Origin: Streptomyces roseirectus
GTDB lineage: Bacteria; Actinomycetota; Actinomycetes; Streptomycetales; Streptomycetaceae
Assembly: GCF_014489635.1 (NCBI RefSeq)
Contig: NZ_CP060828.1
Span: 7,800,001-7,864,000 of the forward strand
Direction of reading: 5' to 3'
Length of the DNA stretch: 64,000 nt
Program-made: the position numbers and the translations under genes
Shown: one piece after another, positions 30,763 to 40,727 of the stretch
How positions within the stretch are numbered: the first letter of the stretch is position 1
Layout: each line of letters starts with the position of its first letter
The notes under the pieces: generated by a model
What the model saw: the letters and a program-made list of their open reading frames with translations, nothing else
The model's database searches: none
Told to the model about the DNA's origin: nothing

Positions 30763-31515
30763 ATGGAGCGGCGGAGGTTGCGGGATGAGACCTTGTTGGT
30801 GTTGGGGGTGTCGCTCGGGGCCAGTGGGGTGTCGGCGCTCATTAGTTTTGTGGGGTCCGTTACCAAGCCGGGGGGGCTTGAGGAGCAGACCGCGACGCTC
30901 AACGGGTCGGCGGCGCCTGGGCGGCCTTGGCTGGACCTGGCTTGGCAGTTGTTCGGGATTTCGACGGCGTTGGTGCCGGTGGTGTTGGTGGCGCATTTTC
31001 TGGTGCGGGAGCGGGCCTCGTTGGGGGTGTTGGGGTTTGACAGGAGGCGGCCTTGGTTCGATCTGGGGTGGGGGGCCGGGGTTGCGGCGGTGATCGGGAG
31101 TAGTGGTATCGCGTTCTATCTGGCGGCCCGGGGGTTGGGGTTCAATCTGACCGTCGTGCCGGAGGCGTTGCCGGACGTGTGGTGGAAGTACCCGGTGCTG
31201 GTGTTGTCCGCGTTGCAGAACGCGATCCTGGAAGAGGTGATCGTTCTGGGGTATCTGCTGCGGAGGCTGGGGCAGTTGGGGTGGACCCCCGTGGGCGCGC
31301 TGGTGGGGAGTTCGGTGCTCCGGGGGTCCTACCACCTGTATCAGGGGATCGGGGGGTTCATCGGGAACATGGTGATGGGGGTTGTGTTCGTTTATCTGTA
31401 CCGGCGGTGGGGGCGGGTCGGGCCGCTTGTTGTCGCGCATTCGCTGTTGGACATCGGCGCTTTCGTGGGCTACGCCCTGCTCGCCGGGAAGGTCGACTGG
31501 CTGCCGACCGCCTGA
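30763..31515 (+). CDS. CPBP-family intramembrane protein with altered motif
   Basis: A 250-residue membrane protein with about seven or eight hydrophobic helices, related to CPBP (Abi/CAAX protease) proteins. The first motif reads EEVIVLGYLLRRLGQLGW, keeping the two glutamates but with Leu where the family has Arg (EExxxR). The second reads GSYHLYQGIGG and the third HSLLDIGAFVG, keeping the histidines. ATG 30763 is chosen for GGAGGGGGAG directly upstream; ATG 30733 and 30739 are in frame. Substrate unknown; protease activity is inferred with caution. Confidence 0.83.
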   Translation: MERRRLRDETLLVLGVSLGASGVSALISFVGSVTKPGGLEEQTATLNGSAAPGRPWLDLAWQLFGISTALVPVVLVAHFLVRERASLGVLGFDRRRPWFDLGWGAGVAAVIGSSGIAFYLAARGLGFNLTVVPEALPDVWWKYPVLVLSALQNAILEEVIVLGYLLRRLGQLGWTPVGALVGSSVLRGSYHLYQGIGGFIGNMVMGVVFVYLYRRWGRVGPLVVAHSLLDIGAFVGYALLAGKVDWLPTA

Positions 31516-31517
31516 GG

Positions 31518-32327
31518 TCAGGCCAGCAGCCGTCCCTCGATGACCGTCACCGCACGGCCCGTGAGGAGGGTGCGGGCGCCGCGCAGGCCCGTGCGGACGC
31601 GGCCGGAGCGGGGGGACGCCTGGAGGCCGGTGAGGTCGGCGGCGTCGAGACGCTGCGACCAGAAGGGGGCCAGCGCCGTGTGGGCGCTGCCGGTGACCGG
31701 ATCCTCGTCGATGCCGACGTTGGGGAAGAAGCAGCGGGAGACGAAGTCGTAGCCGCGGGCGGGGTCCTCGGCGCGGGCGGTGGCGATGATGCCCCGCGAG
31801 GAGTAGGCGCCCAGCGCCTTGTGGTCGGGGCGCAGCGCGTGGACGGCCTTCTCGTCGGCCAGCTCCACCACCAGGTCACCGACGTTCGGCCCGGTGTCGA
31901 ACGCGCTCAGCACCGGTGCCCCCAGCGCCTCGGCGACTCCGTCCGGCACCTCCACCCGGGTCAGCGGGGCCGTCGGGAAGTCCAGGGTGATCGAGCCGTC
32001 CTCGGCCGGCGTCGCGGTGAGGACCCCGCTGCGGGTCGCGAAGCGGACGGGACCCTCGTGGGCGCCCGTGGTGTGCAGGACATGGGCGGTCGCGAGCGTC
32101 GCGTGCCCGCACATCGCGACCTCGGCGACCGGGGTGAACCAGCGCAGCGCCCAGTCGGCCTCGGCGTCGTCCGCGAGGGGGTGCGCGTACGCGGTCTCCG
32201 CGTGGTTGACCTCCAGGGCGATGTTCTGGAGGCGGTCGTCGTCGGGGAAGGAGTCGAGGAGGACCACGCCGGCGGGGTTGCCGGAGAAGGGGCGGTCGGT
32301 GAAGGCGTCCACGATTCTGATCTGCAT
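31518..32327 (-). CDS. PhzF-family isomerase
   Basis: A 269-residue cytoplasmic protein of the PhzF/diaminopimelate-epimerase-like fold. It opens MQIRIVDAFTDRPFSGNPAG, with ALEVNHAETAYA carrying the catalytic glutamate of the family. MCGHATLATAHVL and EDPVTGSAHTALAPFW are the other family motifs. The natural substrate of most members is unknown. It converges on the CPBP gene with only two bases between stop codons and reads divergently from the epimerase gene at 32408. Confidence 0.92.
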   Translation of the reverse strand: MQIRIVDAFTDRPFSGNPAGVVLLDSFPDDDRLQNIALEVNHAETAYAHPLADDAEADWALRWFTPVAEVAMCGHATLATAHVLHTTGAHEGPVRFATRSGVLTATPAEDGSITLDFPTAPLTRVEVPDGVAEALGAPVLSAFDTGPNVGDLVVELADEKAVHALRPDHKALGAYSSRGIIATARAEDPARGYDFVSRCFFPNVGIDEDPVTGSAHTALAPFWSQRLDAADLTGLQASPRSGRVRTGLRGARTLLTGRAVTVIEGRLLA

Positions 32328-32407
32328 GGACGTGACAGTAGGGGGTCGTGGAGCCGGGGGACCAAGGCCAATGTCGGAGAACTGGACGGAGATCGGGGAA
32401 CTGGCGG

Positions 32408-33301
32408 ATGGGACCGGACGTTGTGGTGGTAACCGGGGCGAGTGGGTTCGTCGGGACGGCGGCGGTGCGGGCGCTGCTGGAGCGGGGAGCGCGGGTCCGG
32501 GCGTTGGTGAGACGAGTGCCGGAGGAGGTGGTCGAGGGCGTCGAATGGGTGGCCGGTGATCTGACCGAGCCGGGTGCGGTGCGGGGGCTGTGCGAGGGCG
32601 CGGGGGCCGTTGTCCACCTCGCCTCGTACATCGGGGACGACGAGGCGCTGTGCCGGGCCGTGAACGTGGGCGGGACGCGGGCCGTGATGGCGGAGGCCCG
32701 TGGCGCCGAGGTGCGGCGGGTGGTGCAGCTGTCGACGGCCGCCGTGTACGGGGCCGGGCCGCATCGCGGGATCGAGGTCGGTCAGGTGGAGCCCGTGCCG
32801 GTGTCCGCCGTCAGCCGCAGCAGGCTGGCCGGGGAGCGGTTCGCGCTGGAGGCGGGAGGCGTGGTGCTGCGGCCCGGACTGGTGCTGGGCGAGGGGGACC
32901 GGTGGGTGGTGCCGGGACTCCGTGAGCTGACTCGGCGGGTGCCGGCCCGGTGGGACGGCGGGCGGGCGCTGCTGTCCGTCGTCGACGTGGCGGACCTCGG
33001 GCGGCTGATCGCCGCCCTCGCCCTCCCGGAGCCGGGGCGCGTGATCCCGTCGGGGGTCTACCACGCGAGCCATCCGGTGCCGGTGCGGATCGGGGAGCTG
33101 ATCGCCGGGCTCGTCGCGCGCGGGGAGCTGGCGCCGGTGCCCGAGGTCGACTGGCCGTGGGAGGTGTGTCTGGAGCGGTTCCGGGCGAGTGGAGGGCGGG
33201 CGAGCGAGCGGCAGTTCGCGCTGGTGGGGCGGGATCACTGGTACGTGAGCGAGGAGGTGTGGCGGGTCGCGGGGTGCGATCCGGGGGAGCGGCCGGGGTG
33301 A
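32408..33301 (+). CDS. NAD-dependent epimerase/dehydratase family protein
   Basis: A 297-residue Rossmann-fold protein starting VVVVTGASGFVGTAAVRALL (nucleotide-binding TGAxGFxG). It resembles extended short-chain dehydrogenases acting on NDP-sugars or hydroxysteroids. The usual YxxxK is not obvious: the STAAVYGAG segment is followed by SAVSRSRLAGERF, where Ser stands in place of Tyr, so catalysis may be altered. ATG 32408 fits the Rossmann start. Substrate unknown. Confidence 0.83.
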   Translation: MGPDVVVVTGASGFVGTAAVRALLERGARVRALVRRVPEEVVEGVEWVAGDLTEPGAVRGLCEGAGAVVHLASYIGDDEALCRAVNVGGTRAVMAEARGAEVRRVVQLSTAAVYGAGPHRGIEVGQVEPVPVSAVSRSRLAGERFALEAGGVVLRPGLVLGEGDRWVVPGLRELTRRVPARWDGGRALLSVVDVADLGRLIAALALPEPGRVIPSGVYHASHPVPVRIGELIAGLVARGELAPVPEVDWPWEVCLERFRASGGRASERQFALVGRDHWYVSEEVWRVAGCDPGERPG

Positions 33302-33344
33302 GTCGGGGCCGGGGGCCGGGGTGAGTCGGGGGCGAGCTGGGTGG

Positions 33345-33445
33345 TGGCCGGGCTGAGCCCAAGGGTGAGTTGAGGTGGGCGCGGGGCTGAGCCCAAGGGT
33401 GAGCTGGGGTGGGCGCGGGGCTGAGCCCAAGGGTGAGCTGGGGTG
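33345..33445. repeat. 34-bp direct tandem repeat
   Basis: The segment GGGCTGAGCCCAAGGGTGAG recurs with an exact 34-base period; CTGAGCCC begins at 33353, 33387 and 33421. Copies two and three are almost identical. It lies in the 235-base gap between the epimerase stop and the end of the convergent UvrA-like gene, which holds no gene. Confidence 0.85.
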
Positions 33446-33536
33446 GACCCGGGTTGGGGTGTGGCTGAGGCCCCTGGGGCTCGTACGACGTCAGGGTGGT
33501 CGTACCGGCGCGGGCAGGGGCCCCTGCGTCAAGGGG

Positions 33537-35894
<2,358 letters not shown>

Positions 35895-35999
35895 CGAGGC
35901 TCCCTCTGCGGCTGTGCGGTGGCTGTGGGGCCAGGCTAGGCGCGGGGTGGGGGTGGGCGCTTCTCGATTCCTGACCGGTGCGGGCCGGTTCAGCTCGGT

Positions 36000-36560
36000 T
36001 CAGCGGACGACGCGCTGGCGCAGGTAGACGACCCCCGAGACGAACGTCCGGGTCTCGACGAGTTCCAGGTTCACCTGGCGCTCGTTCCGGGCGTAGAACG
36101 GGGTGCCGCCGCCTACCAGGACGGGGTGGATCTTGGGCCGGTACTCGTCGATCAGGTCCGCCTCGGCCGCCGCTGCGGCGAGGTCCGCGCCGCCGAGCGC
36201 GATGGCACCCTCGCCGGGTTCGGCCCGCAGCCGCTCGATCTCCTCGGCGACGGTGCCGGTCGCCAGGCGGGCGTTGCCCTCCACGGCCGTGAGGGTGCGC
36301 GAGAACACCACCTTGGGCAGGGGCCGCCACAGCGCGATCCACTCCCGCGTCGCCTCGTCGGGGTCCGGGTCCCGGTCGGTCTCCCAGTACAGCATCGTCT
36401 CGTACAGCCGCCGGCCCATCAGGTGGACGCCGACGCCCCTGATCTGGTCGATCGCGAAGCGGAAGAGACCGTCGTCGGGGCCCGTCCACGCGAAGCCGCC
36501 GTCCGGGCCGACGATGTAGCCGTCGAGCGAGACGCCCATCGAATAGAACACGGTGCGCAT
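36000..36560 (-). CDS. Dihydrofolate-reductase-like protein (RibD C-terminal fold)
   Basis: A 186-residue protein opening with RTVFYSMGVSLDGYIVGPDG, then HLMGRRLYETMLYWE, KVVFSRTL and the GGADLAAAAAEADLIDEYRP pattern of the RibD-C/DHFR-like family, which reduces pterin- or flavin-related substrates with NADPH. Actual substrate unknown. ATG 36560 follows AAGGAGG. It lies 105 bases upstream of the UvrA-like gene on the same strand and may share a transcript. Confidence 0.9.
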   Translation of the reverse strand: MRTVFYSMGVSLDGYIVGPDGGFAWTGPDDGLFRFAIDQIRGVGVHLMGRRLYETMLYWETDRDPDPDEATREWIALWRPLPKVVFSRTLTAVEGNARLATGTVAEEIERLRAEPGEGAIALGGADLAAAAAEADLIDEYRPKIHPVLVGGGTPFYARNERQVNLELVETRTFVSGVVYLRQRVVR

Positions 36561-36847
36561 GGCGGGCCTCCTTGATGCCGGGGTTCGAGAGTAGGACCGC
36601 CGGGCGGGGCGGAACTCATCGGTGGGCGTCGGCAGGCCGATGCGCAGGTGTTCGACGAGGCCGGGGGCGGCGGTGGCGGCCGGTGATCTCGTGGCACGGA
36701 CCGGGGCCGGTGTTGAGTGGGTCGCTTTCGTTCGGCGTCTGTATGGCGCGGGCCTGTCCTGCCGGACCATTCTGGAGCTGATGCTGTGCCACGGCACGTG
36801 TTTGTCGCCGGGCCATTCGAGCCGCGACGGTGTGAAGGTGGGGGCTC

Positions 36848-37207
36848 ATGGGGGCCGACATCGAGCGGTTGGCGGCGCAGGTGCGTGATCTGCATGTCGC
36901 GTTCGACAGTGGGGAGTGGAAGCCGAGCCCGGCTGAGTACGCCTGCGCCGTCCAGATTCTGGAGGCTGTTGCCACGGGGCCTCTGAGTGAGGCGATCGTT
37001 CAGGGGCTGGGGTTGGTGGCTTCTGGCGGGGGGCTGGCTGAGGAGTCTCGTTTTGGGCCTGCCGCGGTCACCTGTGCTGTCTGCCTTCGGCGTTCCGTCG
37101 ACCCGAACTCCTTGGGCGGCAGGCAGGTTCGGGAGAGCTTCCTCGATCTGCTGCGGAAGATGACGGGTGGTCCGGGGGAAGGGGCGGCGGTCGTGGGGCG
37201 TCGGTAA
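36848..37207 (+). CDS. Hypothetical protein
   Basis: A 119-residue protein that I do not recognise. It opens GADIERLAAQVRDLHVAFDS, is mostly helical, and contains CAVCLRRSVDPNSLGG with two cysteines near 77-80. ATG 36848 has AAGGTGGGGG upstream, which supports translation. The preceding 287 bases (36561-36847) hold open frames without clear coding character. Confidence 0.55.
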   Translation: MGADIERLAAQVRDLHVAFDSGEWKPSPAEYACAVQILEAVATGPLSEAIVQGLGLVASGGGLAEESRFGPAAVTCAVCLRRSVDPNSLGGRQVRESFLDLLRKMTGGPGEGAAVVGRR

Positions 37208-37249
37208 CGCGGAGCCGCTTTGGGTCGGGGGTTGTCATGCGATCGGTTC

Positions 37250-37259
37250 CGATATATCG
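37250..37259. promoter_or_regulatory. Palindrome upstream of the PadR gene
   Basis: CGATATATCG is a perfect, strikingly AT-rich palindrome for this genome, 62 bases before the PadR start. PadR proteins often bind such sites in their own promoters, so this is a candidate autoregulatory operator. Confidence 0.55.
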
Positions 37260-37321
37260 TTGAAGGGTCGTGATCGGTTGATGGAGGGTTGCCGATCTGG
37301 ATCGTGAATGGAGTGAGTGGT

Positions 37322-37909
37322 ATGCGGATGCATGGATTTGAGCAGCGAGGGCATGGGGGCGGGTTTGAAGGGCGGCGGGCGGCCTTTGGGCCGTTCGGGC
37401 CCGGGGGGCCCGGGTTCGGGCCGGGGGGTGGGCCCTGGGGTGGACGGGGGCGTGGTGGGCCTCGGGGGAGGGCTCGGCGTGGGGACGTGCGGGCCTCGAT
37501 CCTGGCGCTGCTGAAGGAGAGGGGGATGCACGGGTACGAGATGATCCAGGAGATCGCCGAGCGCAGTGGCGGGGCCTGGAAGCCGAGTCCCGGGTCCGTC
37601 TACCCGACCCTTCAGATGCTGGAGGACGAAGGGCTCATCGCCAGCGAGAGCGAGGGCGGCAAGAAGCTGTTCTCCCTCACCGAGGCCGGCCGGACGGCCG
37701 CCGAGGACGTGTCCGAGACGCCCTGGGAAGAGGCCACGCGTGGCGTCGACTGGGAGTCGCTGAACGAGATCCGGCAGGCGGGATCCGGGCTGTTCGAGGC
37801 GTTCGGGCAGGTCTGGCGGACCGGGAACAAGGAGCAGCGTGAGAAGGCTCTGGCTGTTGTCAACGATGCTCGGAAGAAGCTGTATCTGATCCTCGCCGAC
37901 GAGGACTGA
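37322..37909 (+). CDS. PadR-family transcriptional regulator with glycine-rich N-terminus
   Basis: A 195-residue regulator. Residues 1-55 are a Gly/Arg/Phe/Pro-rich disordered segment (GPGGPGFGPGGGPWGGRGRG). Residues 55-125 form the PadR winged helix: DVRASILALLKERGMHGYEM, PSPGSVYPTLQMLEDEGLI and KKLFSLTEAG. The C-terminal helices mediate dimerisation. ATG 37322 has TGGAGTGAG upstream; TTG/GTG codons at 37289 and later are less likely. The target gene is not evident nearby. Confidence 0.88.
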   Translation: MRMHGFEQRGHGGGFEGRRAAFGPFGPGGPGFGPGGGPWGGRGRGGPRGRARRGDVRASILALLKERGMHGYEMIQEIAERSGGAWKPSPGSVYPTLQMLEDEGLIASESEGGKKLFSLTEAGRTAAEDVSETPWEEATRGVDWESLNEIRQAGSGLFEAFGQVWRTGNKEQREKALAVVNDARKKLYLILADED

Positions 37910-37916
37910 GTGGGCG

Positions 37917-37944
37917 GGCGCCCCGTGGGTTTCCGCGGGGCGCC
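37917..37944 (+). terminator. Terminator hairpin after the PadR gene
   Basis: GGCGCCCCGTGG (37917-37928) pairs with CCGCGGGGCGCC (37933-37944, one G-T pair) around a GTTT loop. It starts eight bases after the PadR stop and separates it from the convergent SRPBCC gene. Confidence 0.75.
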
Positions 37945-37983
37945 TGTCCGTGTCCGGCGCTGGAAGGTGCGACGGCCCGGCGT

Positions 37984-38415
37984 TCAAGCCGTCAGCGCCG
38001 CCAGCTTCCGCAGGGACTCGTTCAGTGCCGCCGTCGCCGAGTCCTTCAGCTTGCCGGCCATGAGGGAGACCGCCGCGCCGGTGAACTCGCCGTCGATGCG
38101 GACGGTCGTGGCGTCGGTGCCGTCCGGGGTGAGGGTGTAGCGGGTGAGGAGGGCGACGGCCATGGGGCCCTTGCCGGTGATGGTGAACGACCGGGCGGGC
38201 GTCAACTCGTCGATGGTCCACTCGACTTCGGCGGGGAAGCCCATGAGCTTCATGTTCTCCTGGAAGGTTGCGCCCACCTCCAGTGAACCGGGGCCGCCCT
38301 GGGGGAAGTCCGTGTGCGTCGCGTTCCACTCGCCGTAGGCCGGCCAGTCCGTCAGCCGGGTCCAGATCCGCTCCGCCGGGGCCCCGATACGCGCCTCGGC
38401 GCTCACTTCGGCCAT
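37984..38415 (-). CDS. SRPBCC (polyketide cyclase/CoxG-like) family protein
   Basis: A 143-residue START-fold protein that should bind a small hydrophobic ligand. It reads AEVSAEARIGAPAERIWTRL, TDWPAYGEWN, then alternating beta strands and a final helix (KLKDSATAALNESLRKLAAL). ATG 38415 has GAGGTGG upstream. Ligand and role unknown. Confidence 0.85.
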   Translation of the reverse strand: MAEVSAEARIGAPAERIWTRLTDWPAYGEWNATHTDFPQGGPGSLEVGATFQENMKLMGFPAEVEWTIDELTPARSFTITGKGPMAVALLTRYTLTPDGTDATTVRIDGEFTGAAVSLMAGKLKDSATAALNESLRKLAALTA

Positions 38416-38493
38416 ACGACCACCTCTTCGATTCGGCCAGGGTGCGCGGAACGTAGCCCCGGGGCCCTCAACTTGCAAGACACGGGCGGCCGT

Positions 38494-38679
38494 TCACCGC
38501 AGACGCCGGATCACCGCCGCGTCGAACACGTCCCACGCGCGCGGGTGCGGGCCCTCGTCGTGGCAGTGCCAGGCGGCCCAGAAGAGGTCGGCGGGCAGGG
38601 CGTCCTCGGGGGCGTAGACGCGGTACACGTACTGCATGTCGTCGATCGCGGGGAGGGCGACCAGCCAGCTCACGGTCAC
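38494..38679 (-). CDS. Small hypothetical protein
   Basis: A 61-residue protein reading TVSWLVALPAIDDMQYVYRV, then WAAWHCHDEGPHPRAWDVFD. GAGGAGG lies nine bases before GTG 38679, which favours translation. No family recognised. The 215 bases between it and the divergent Clp-N gene show no gene. Confidence 0.6.
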   Translation of the reverse strand: MTVSWLVALPAIDDMQYVYRVYAPEDALPADLFWAAWHCHDEGPHPRAWDVFDAAVIRRLR

Positions 38680-38894
38680 GAAACGGAACCTCCTCTCTCA
38701 CTACTGTGACGTGCCGGCCCGGCCGGTGGTTGCCTGTGGGGCGTGCGGAGGCTTCCGCGCGCCCTCTGGGCGGGGCGTCCGTGATGTCCTCCGTAAGGAG
38801 GAGATTTCGCTCCGGGTTGTCCGCTCTGTGTGGGAGGCGAAGATGGTTCCTGCCGGGGATGACCCGAGGTGTCCCCCACTGATGGGGTGAGGGG

Positions 38895-39497
38895 GTGCAG
38901 CCCCGTAATTCCCGGCCGACGGTCCATGAACCCGTACCGCTCACCGTGGACGACGTCGCCGGGTTCAGCGCGGAACTGGCGGCGGCGGTCGCCGGTGCGC
39001 GGCGCCGGGCGCTGCGGGGGGCCGACCGGCAGATCGACAGCGCGCATCTGCTGCACTCCCTGCTGGAGTACGACCCCGAGGTGCGCGGTGCCTTCGGCGA
39101 GGGGGCCCGGGTGGCGCGGGTGCTCGGGTATCTCGTCCAGCGCAGCATCGGCTACGGACTGCGCTGGCAGGGCGGTGTCGAGGACTCCGGCCCGCTGCCC
39201 GTCGTCGACGGCGGTTCCGGCGCGCTGCCTGTCGGCGAGGGTTCCGGCCCCCTGCCCGTCGTCACCGTCGACGGGTTCTCGCCGCTGGCCGCCGTCGCGA
39301 TGGGCGCGGCCCGGGAGCGGGCCCGGCGGCGGGGGGTGGCGCCGGCGCAGGGGGTCGATCTGCTGGCGGCGGTGCTGGCGGATCCGGGGTCGCGGGCCGT
39401 GGAGGTGCTGGCGCGGGCCGGGGTGGACGCGGGGGAGCTGCTGGACCGGGTGGAGAAGGGCGAGGTGGGGGACGGGGACGCGTGGGGGTGTTCATAG
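38895..39497 (+). CDS. Stand-alone Clp N-domain protein
   Basis: A 200-residue protein with two Clp repeat-like segments: FSAELAAAVAGARRRALRGA then IDSAHLLHSLLEYDPEVRG, and LAAVAMGAARERARRRGVAP then VDLLAAVLADPGSRAVEVLA. There is no AAA+ ATPase domain. The two halves are joined by a linker with imperfect SGPLPVV repeats (about 95-120). Such proteins could act as adaptors or ligand-binding proteins; no function is known. GTG 38895 is weakly supported. Confidence 0.82.
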   Translation: MQPRNSRPTVHEPVPLTVDDVAGFSAELAAAVAGARRRALRGADRQIDSAHLLHSLLEYDPEVRGAFGEGARVARVLGYLVQRSIGYGLRWQGGVEDSGPLPVVDGGSGALPVGEGSGPLPVVTVDGFSPLAAVAMGAARERARRRGVAPAQGVDLLAAVLADPGSRAVEVLARAGVDAGELLDRVEKGEVGDGDAWGCS

Positions 39498-39554
39498 GGT
39501 GGGACAGGAGCTTGGCGGGGTGACGGTGCTGTCGGACGGTGTCATCATGGCCGC

Positions 39555-40526
39555 GTGGCAAAGGCGAATGGGCTCGGGCTGGGGCTGGCGGTCGTGTCGG
39601 CCGTCGCGTTCGGAGGGTCGGGGGTCGCGGCGAAACCCCTGATCGAAGGGGGACTTGAGCCGCTGCACGTGGTCTGGCTGCGGGTGGGGCTCGCCGCGCT
39701 CGTCATGCTGCCGGTCGCCTGGCGGTGCCGGGGACTCGTGCGACGGCGGCCCGGACTGCTGCTCGGCTTCGGGCTGCTCGGGGTCGCCGGGGTGCAGGCG
39801 TTCTACTTCGGGTCCATCTCCCGGCTGCCCGTCGGCGTCGCCCTGCTCCTCGAATATCTGGCGCCCGCGCTCGTGCTGGGGTGGGTGCGGTTCGTGCAGG
39901 GGCGGGCCGTCAGCCGGCGGGCCGTCGTCGGGGTGGTGCTCGCCGTCGGCGGGCTCGCCTGCGTCGTCGAGGCGTGGGCCGGGATGCGGTTCGACGCCCT
40001 CGGGGTGCTCCTCGCGCTCGGGGCGGCCTGCTGCCAGGTCGGCTACTTCGTGCTGTCCGACCGGGGCGCCGCCGGGGACGACGCCCCCGACCCGCTGGGC
40101 GTCATCGCCTACGGGCTCCTCGTCGGCGCCGCCGTGCTGACGGTCGTCGCCCGGCCCTGGAACCTCGACTGGGCCGTCCTCGGGCGCGCCGCCGAGATGG
40201 ACGGCGACAGCGTGCCGGGGTGGCTGCTGCTCGGGTGGATCGTGCTGGTCGCGACGGTGCTGGCGTACGCGACCGGCGTCGTCTCGGTGCGGCGGCTGTC
40301 GCCGCAGGTCGCGACGGTCGTGTCGTGCTCGGAGGCGGTCGTCGCGACCGTGCTGGCGTGGGTGCTGCTCGGCGAGCGGCTGGGTGTCGCGCAGCTCGCG
40401 GGCGGCGCGGTGGTGCTGCTCGGGGCGTTCGTCGCGCAGTCGGCGACGCCCGCGAAGCCGGCTGGGGAACCGGTCGCGGGCGGGCTCCCCGAGCAGGGCT
40501 TGGCCGCGCGCGAGACCGCCGTATAG
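39555..40526 (+). CDS. EamA/DMT-family transporter (first)
   Basis: A 323-residue membrane protein with ten predicted helices in two five-helix EamA halves (GLGLAVVSAVAFGGSGVAAK at the start; ATVVSCSEAVVATVLAWVLL in the second half). The family exports metabolites such as amino acids; the substrate is unknown. GTG 39555 gives a normal family N-terminus. A second EamA gene follows after a 201-base leader region. Confidence 0.9.
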   Translation: MAKANGLGLGLAVVSAVAFGGSGVAAKPLIEGGLEPLHVVWLRVGLAALVMLPVAWRCRGLVRRRPGLLLGFGLLGVAGVQAFYFGSISRLPVGVALLLEYLAPALVLGWVRFVQGRAVSRRAVVGVVLAVGGLACVVEAWAGMRFDALGVLLALGAACCQVGYFVLSDRGAAGDDAPDPLGVIAYGLLVGAAVLTVVARPWNLDWAVLGRAAEMDGDSVPGWLLLGWIVLVATVLAYATGVVSVRRLSPQVATVVSCSEAVVATVLAWVLLGERLGVAQLAGGAVVLLGAFVAQSATPAKPAGEPVAGGLPEQGLAARETAV

Positions 40527-40529
40527 GGT
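40524..40529 (+). promoter_or_regulatory. Candidate -10 box of the leader peptide and second EamA gene
   Basis: TAGGGT overlaps the stop of the first EamA gene and lies six bases before the ATG at 40536, so the transcript would begin at the leader peptide. Confidence 0.5.
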
Positions 40530-40535
40530 CCCGGC

Positions 40536-40574
40536 ATGCCTTCGACACTCGTTCTTCCGCCTCCGGCCGCCTGA
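40536..40574 (+). CDS. Candidate leaderless polyproline leader peptide
   Basis: A 12-residue reading frame, MPSTLVLPPPAA, begins six bases after a TAGGGT -10 box. Its Pro-Pro-Pro run would slow ribosomes and depend on EF-P. A 7-bp hairpin (40557-40563 with 40573-40579) spans the last proline codon and the stop. It lies 153 bases before the second EamA gene, so it could be an attenuator. That it is translated is inference from layout. Confidence 0.5.
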   Translation: MPSTLVLPPPAA

Positions 40575-40579
40575 GGCGG
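40557..40579 (+). promoter_or_regulatory. Hairpin overlapping the end of the leader peptide
   Basis: CCGCCTC (40557-40563) pairs with GAGGCGG (40573-40579) around a 9-base loop. A ribosome stalled on the proline codons would cover the left arm and prevent the stem. Confidence 0.45.
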
Positions 40580-40727
40580 GCCCCGGAGAGAATCGCCCGA
40601 CGCGCCCTGTGAGGCCGCCGGGCCGAACGGTGTTGCCCGCAGACGAAGTCCATGGGCCGCGACCCGGTGAACCCGGGGCGGTCCGCTTCGAATCTGCCGC
40701 GCCTCGTGCGCTTCTGCGGAGAAACGC

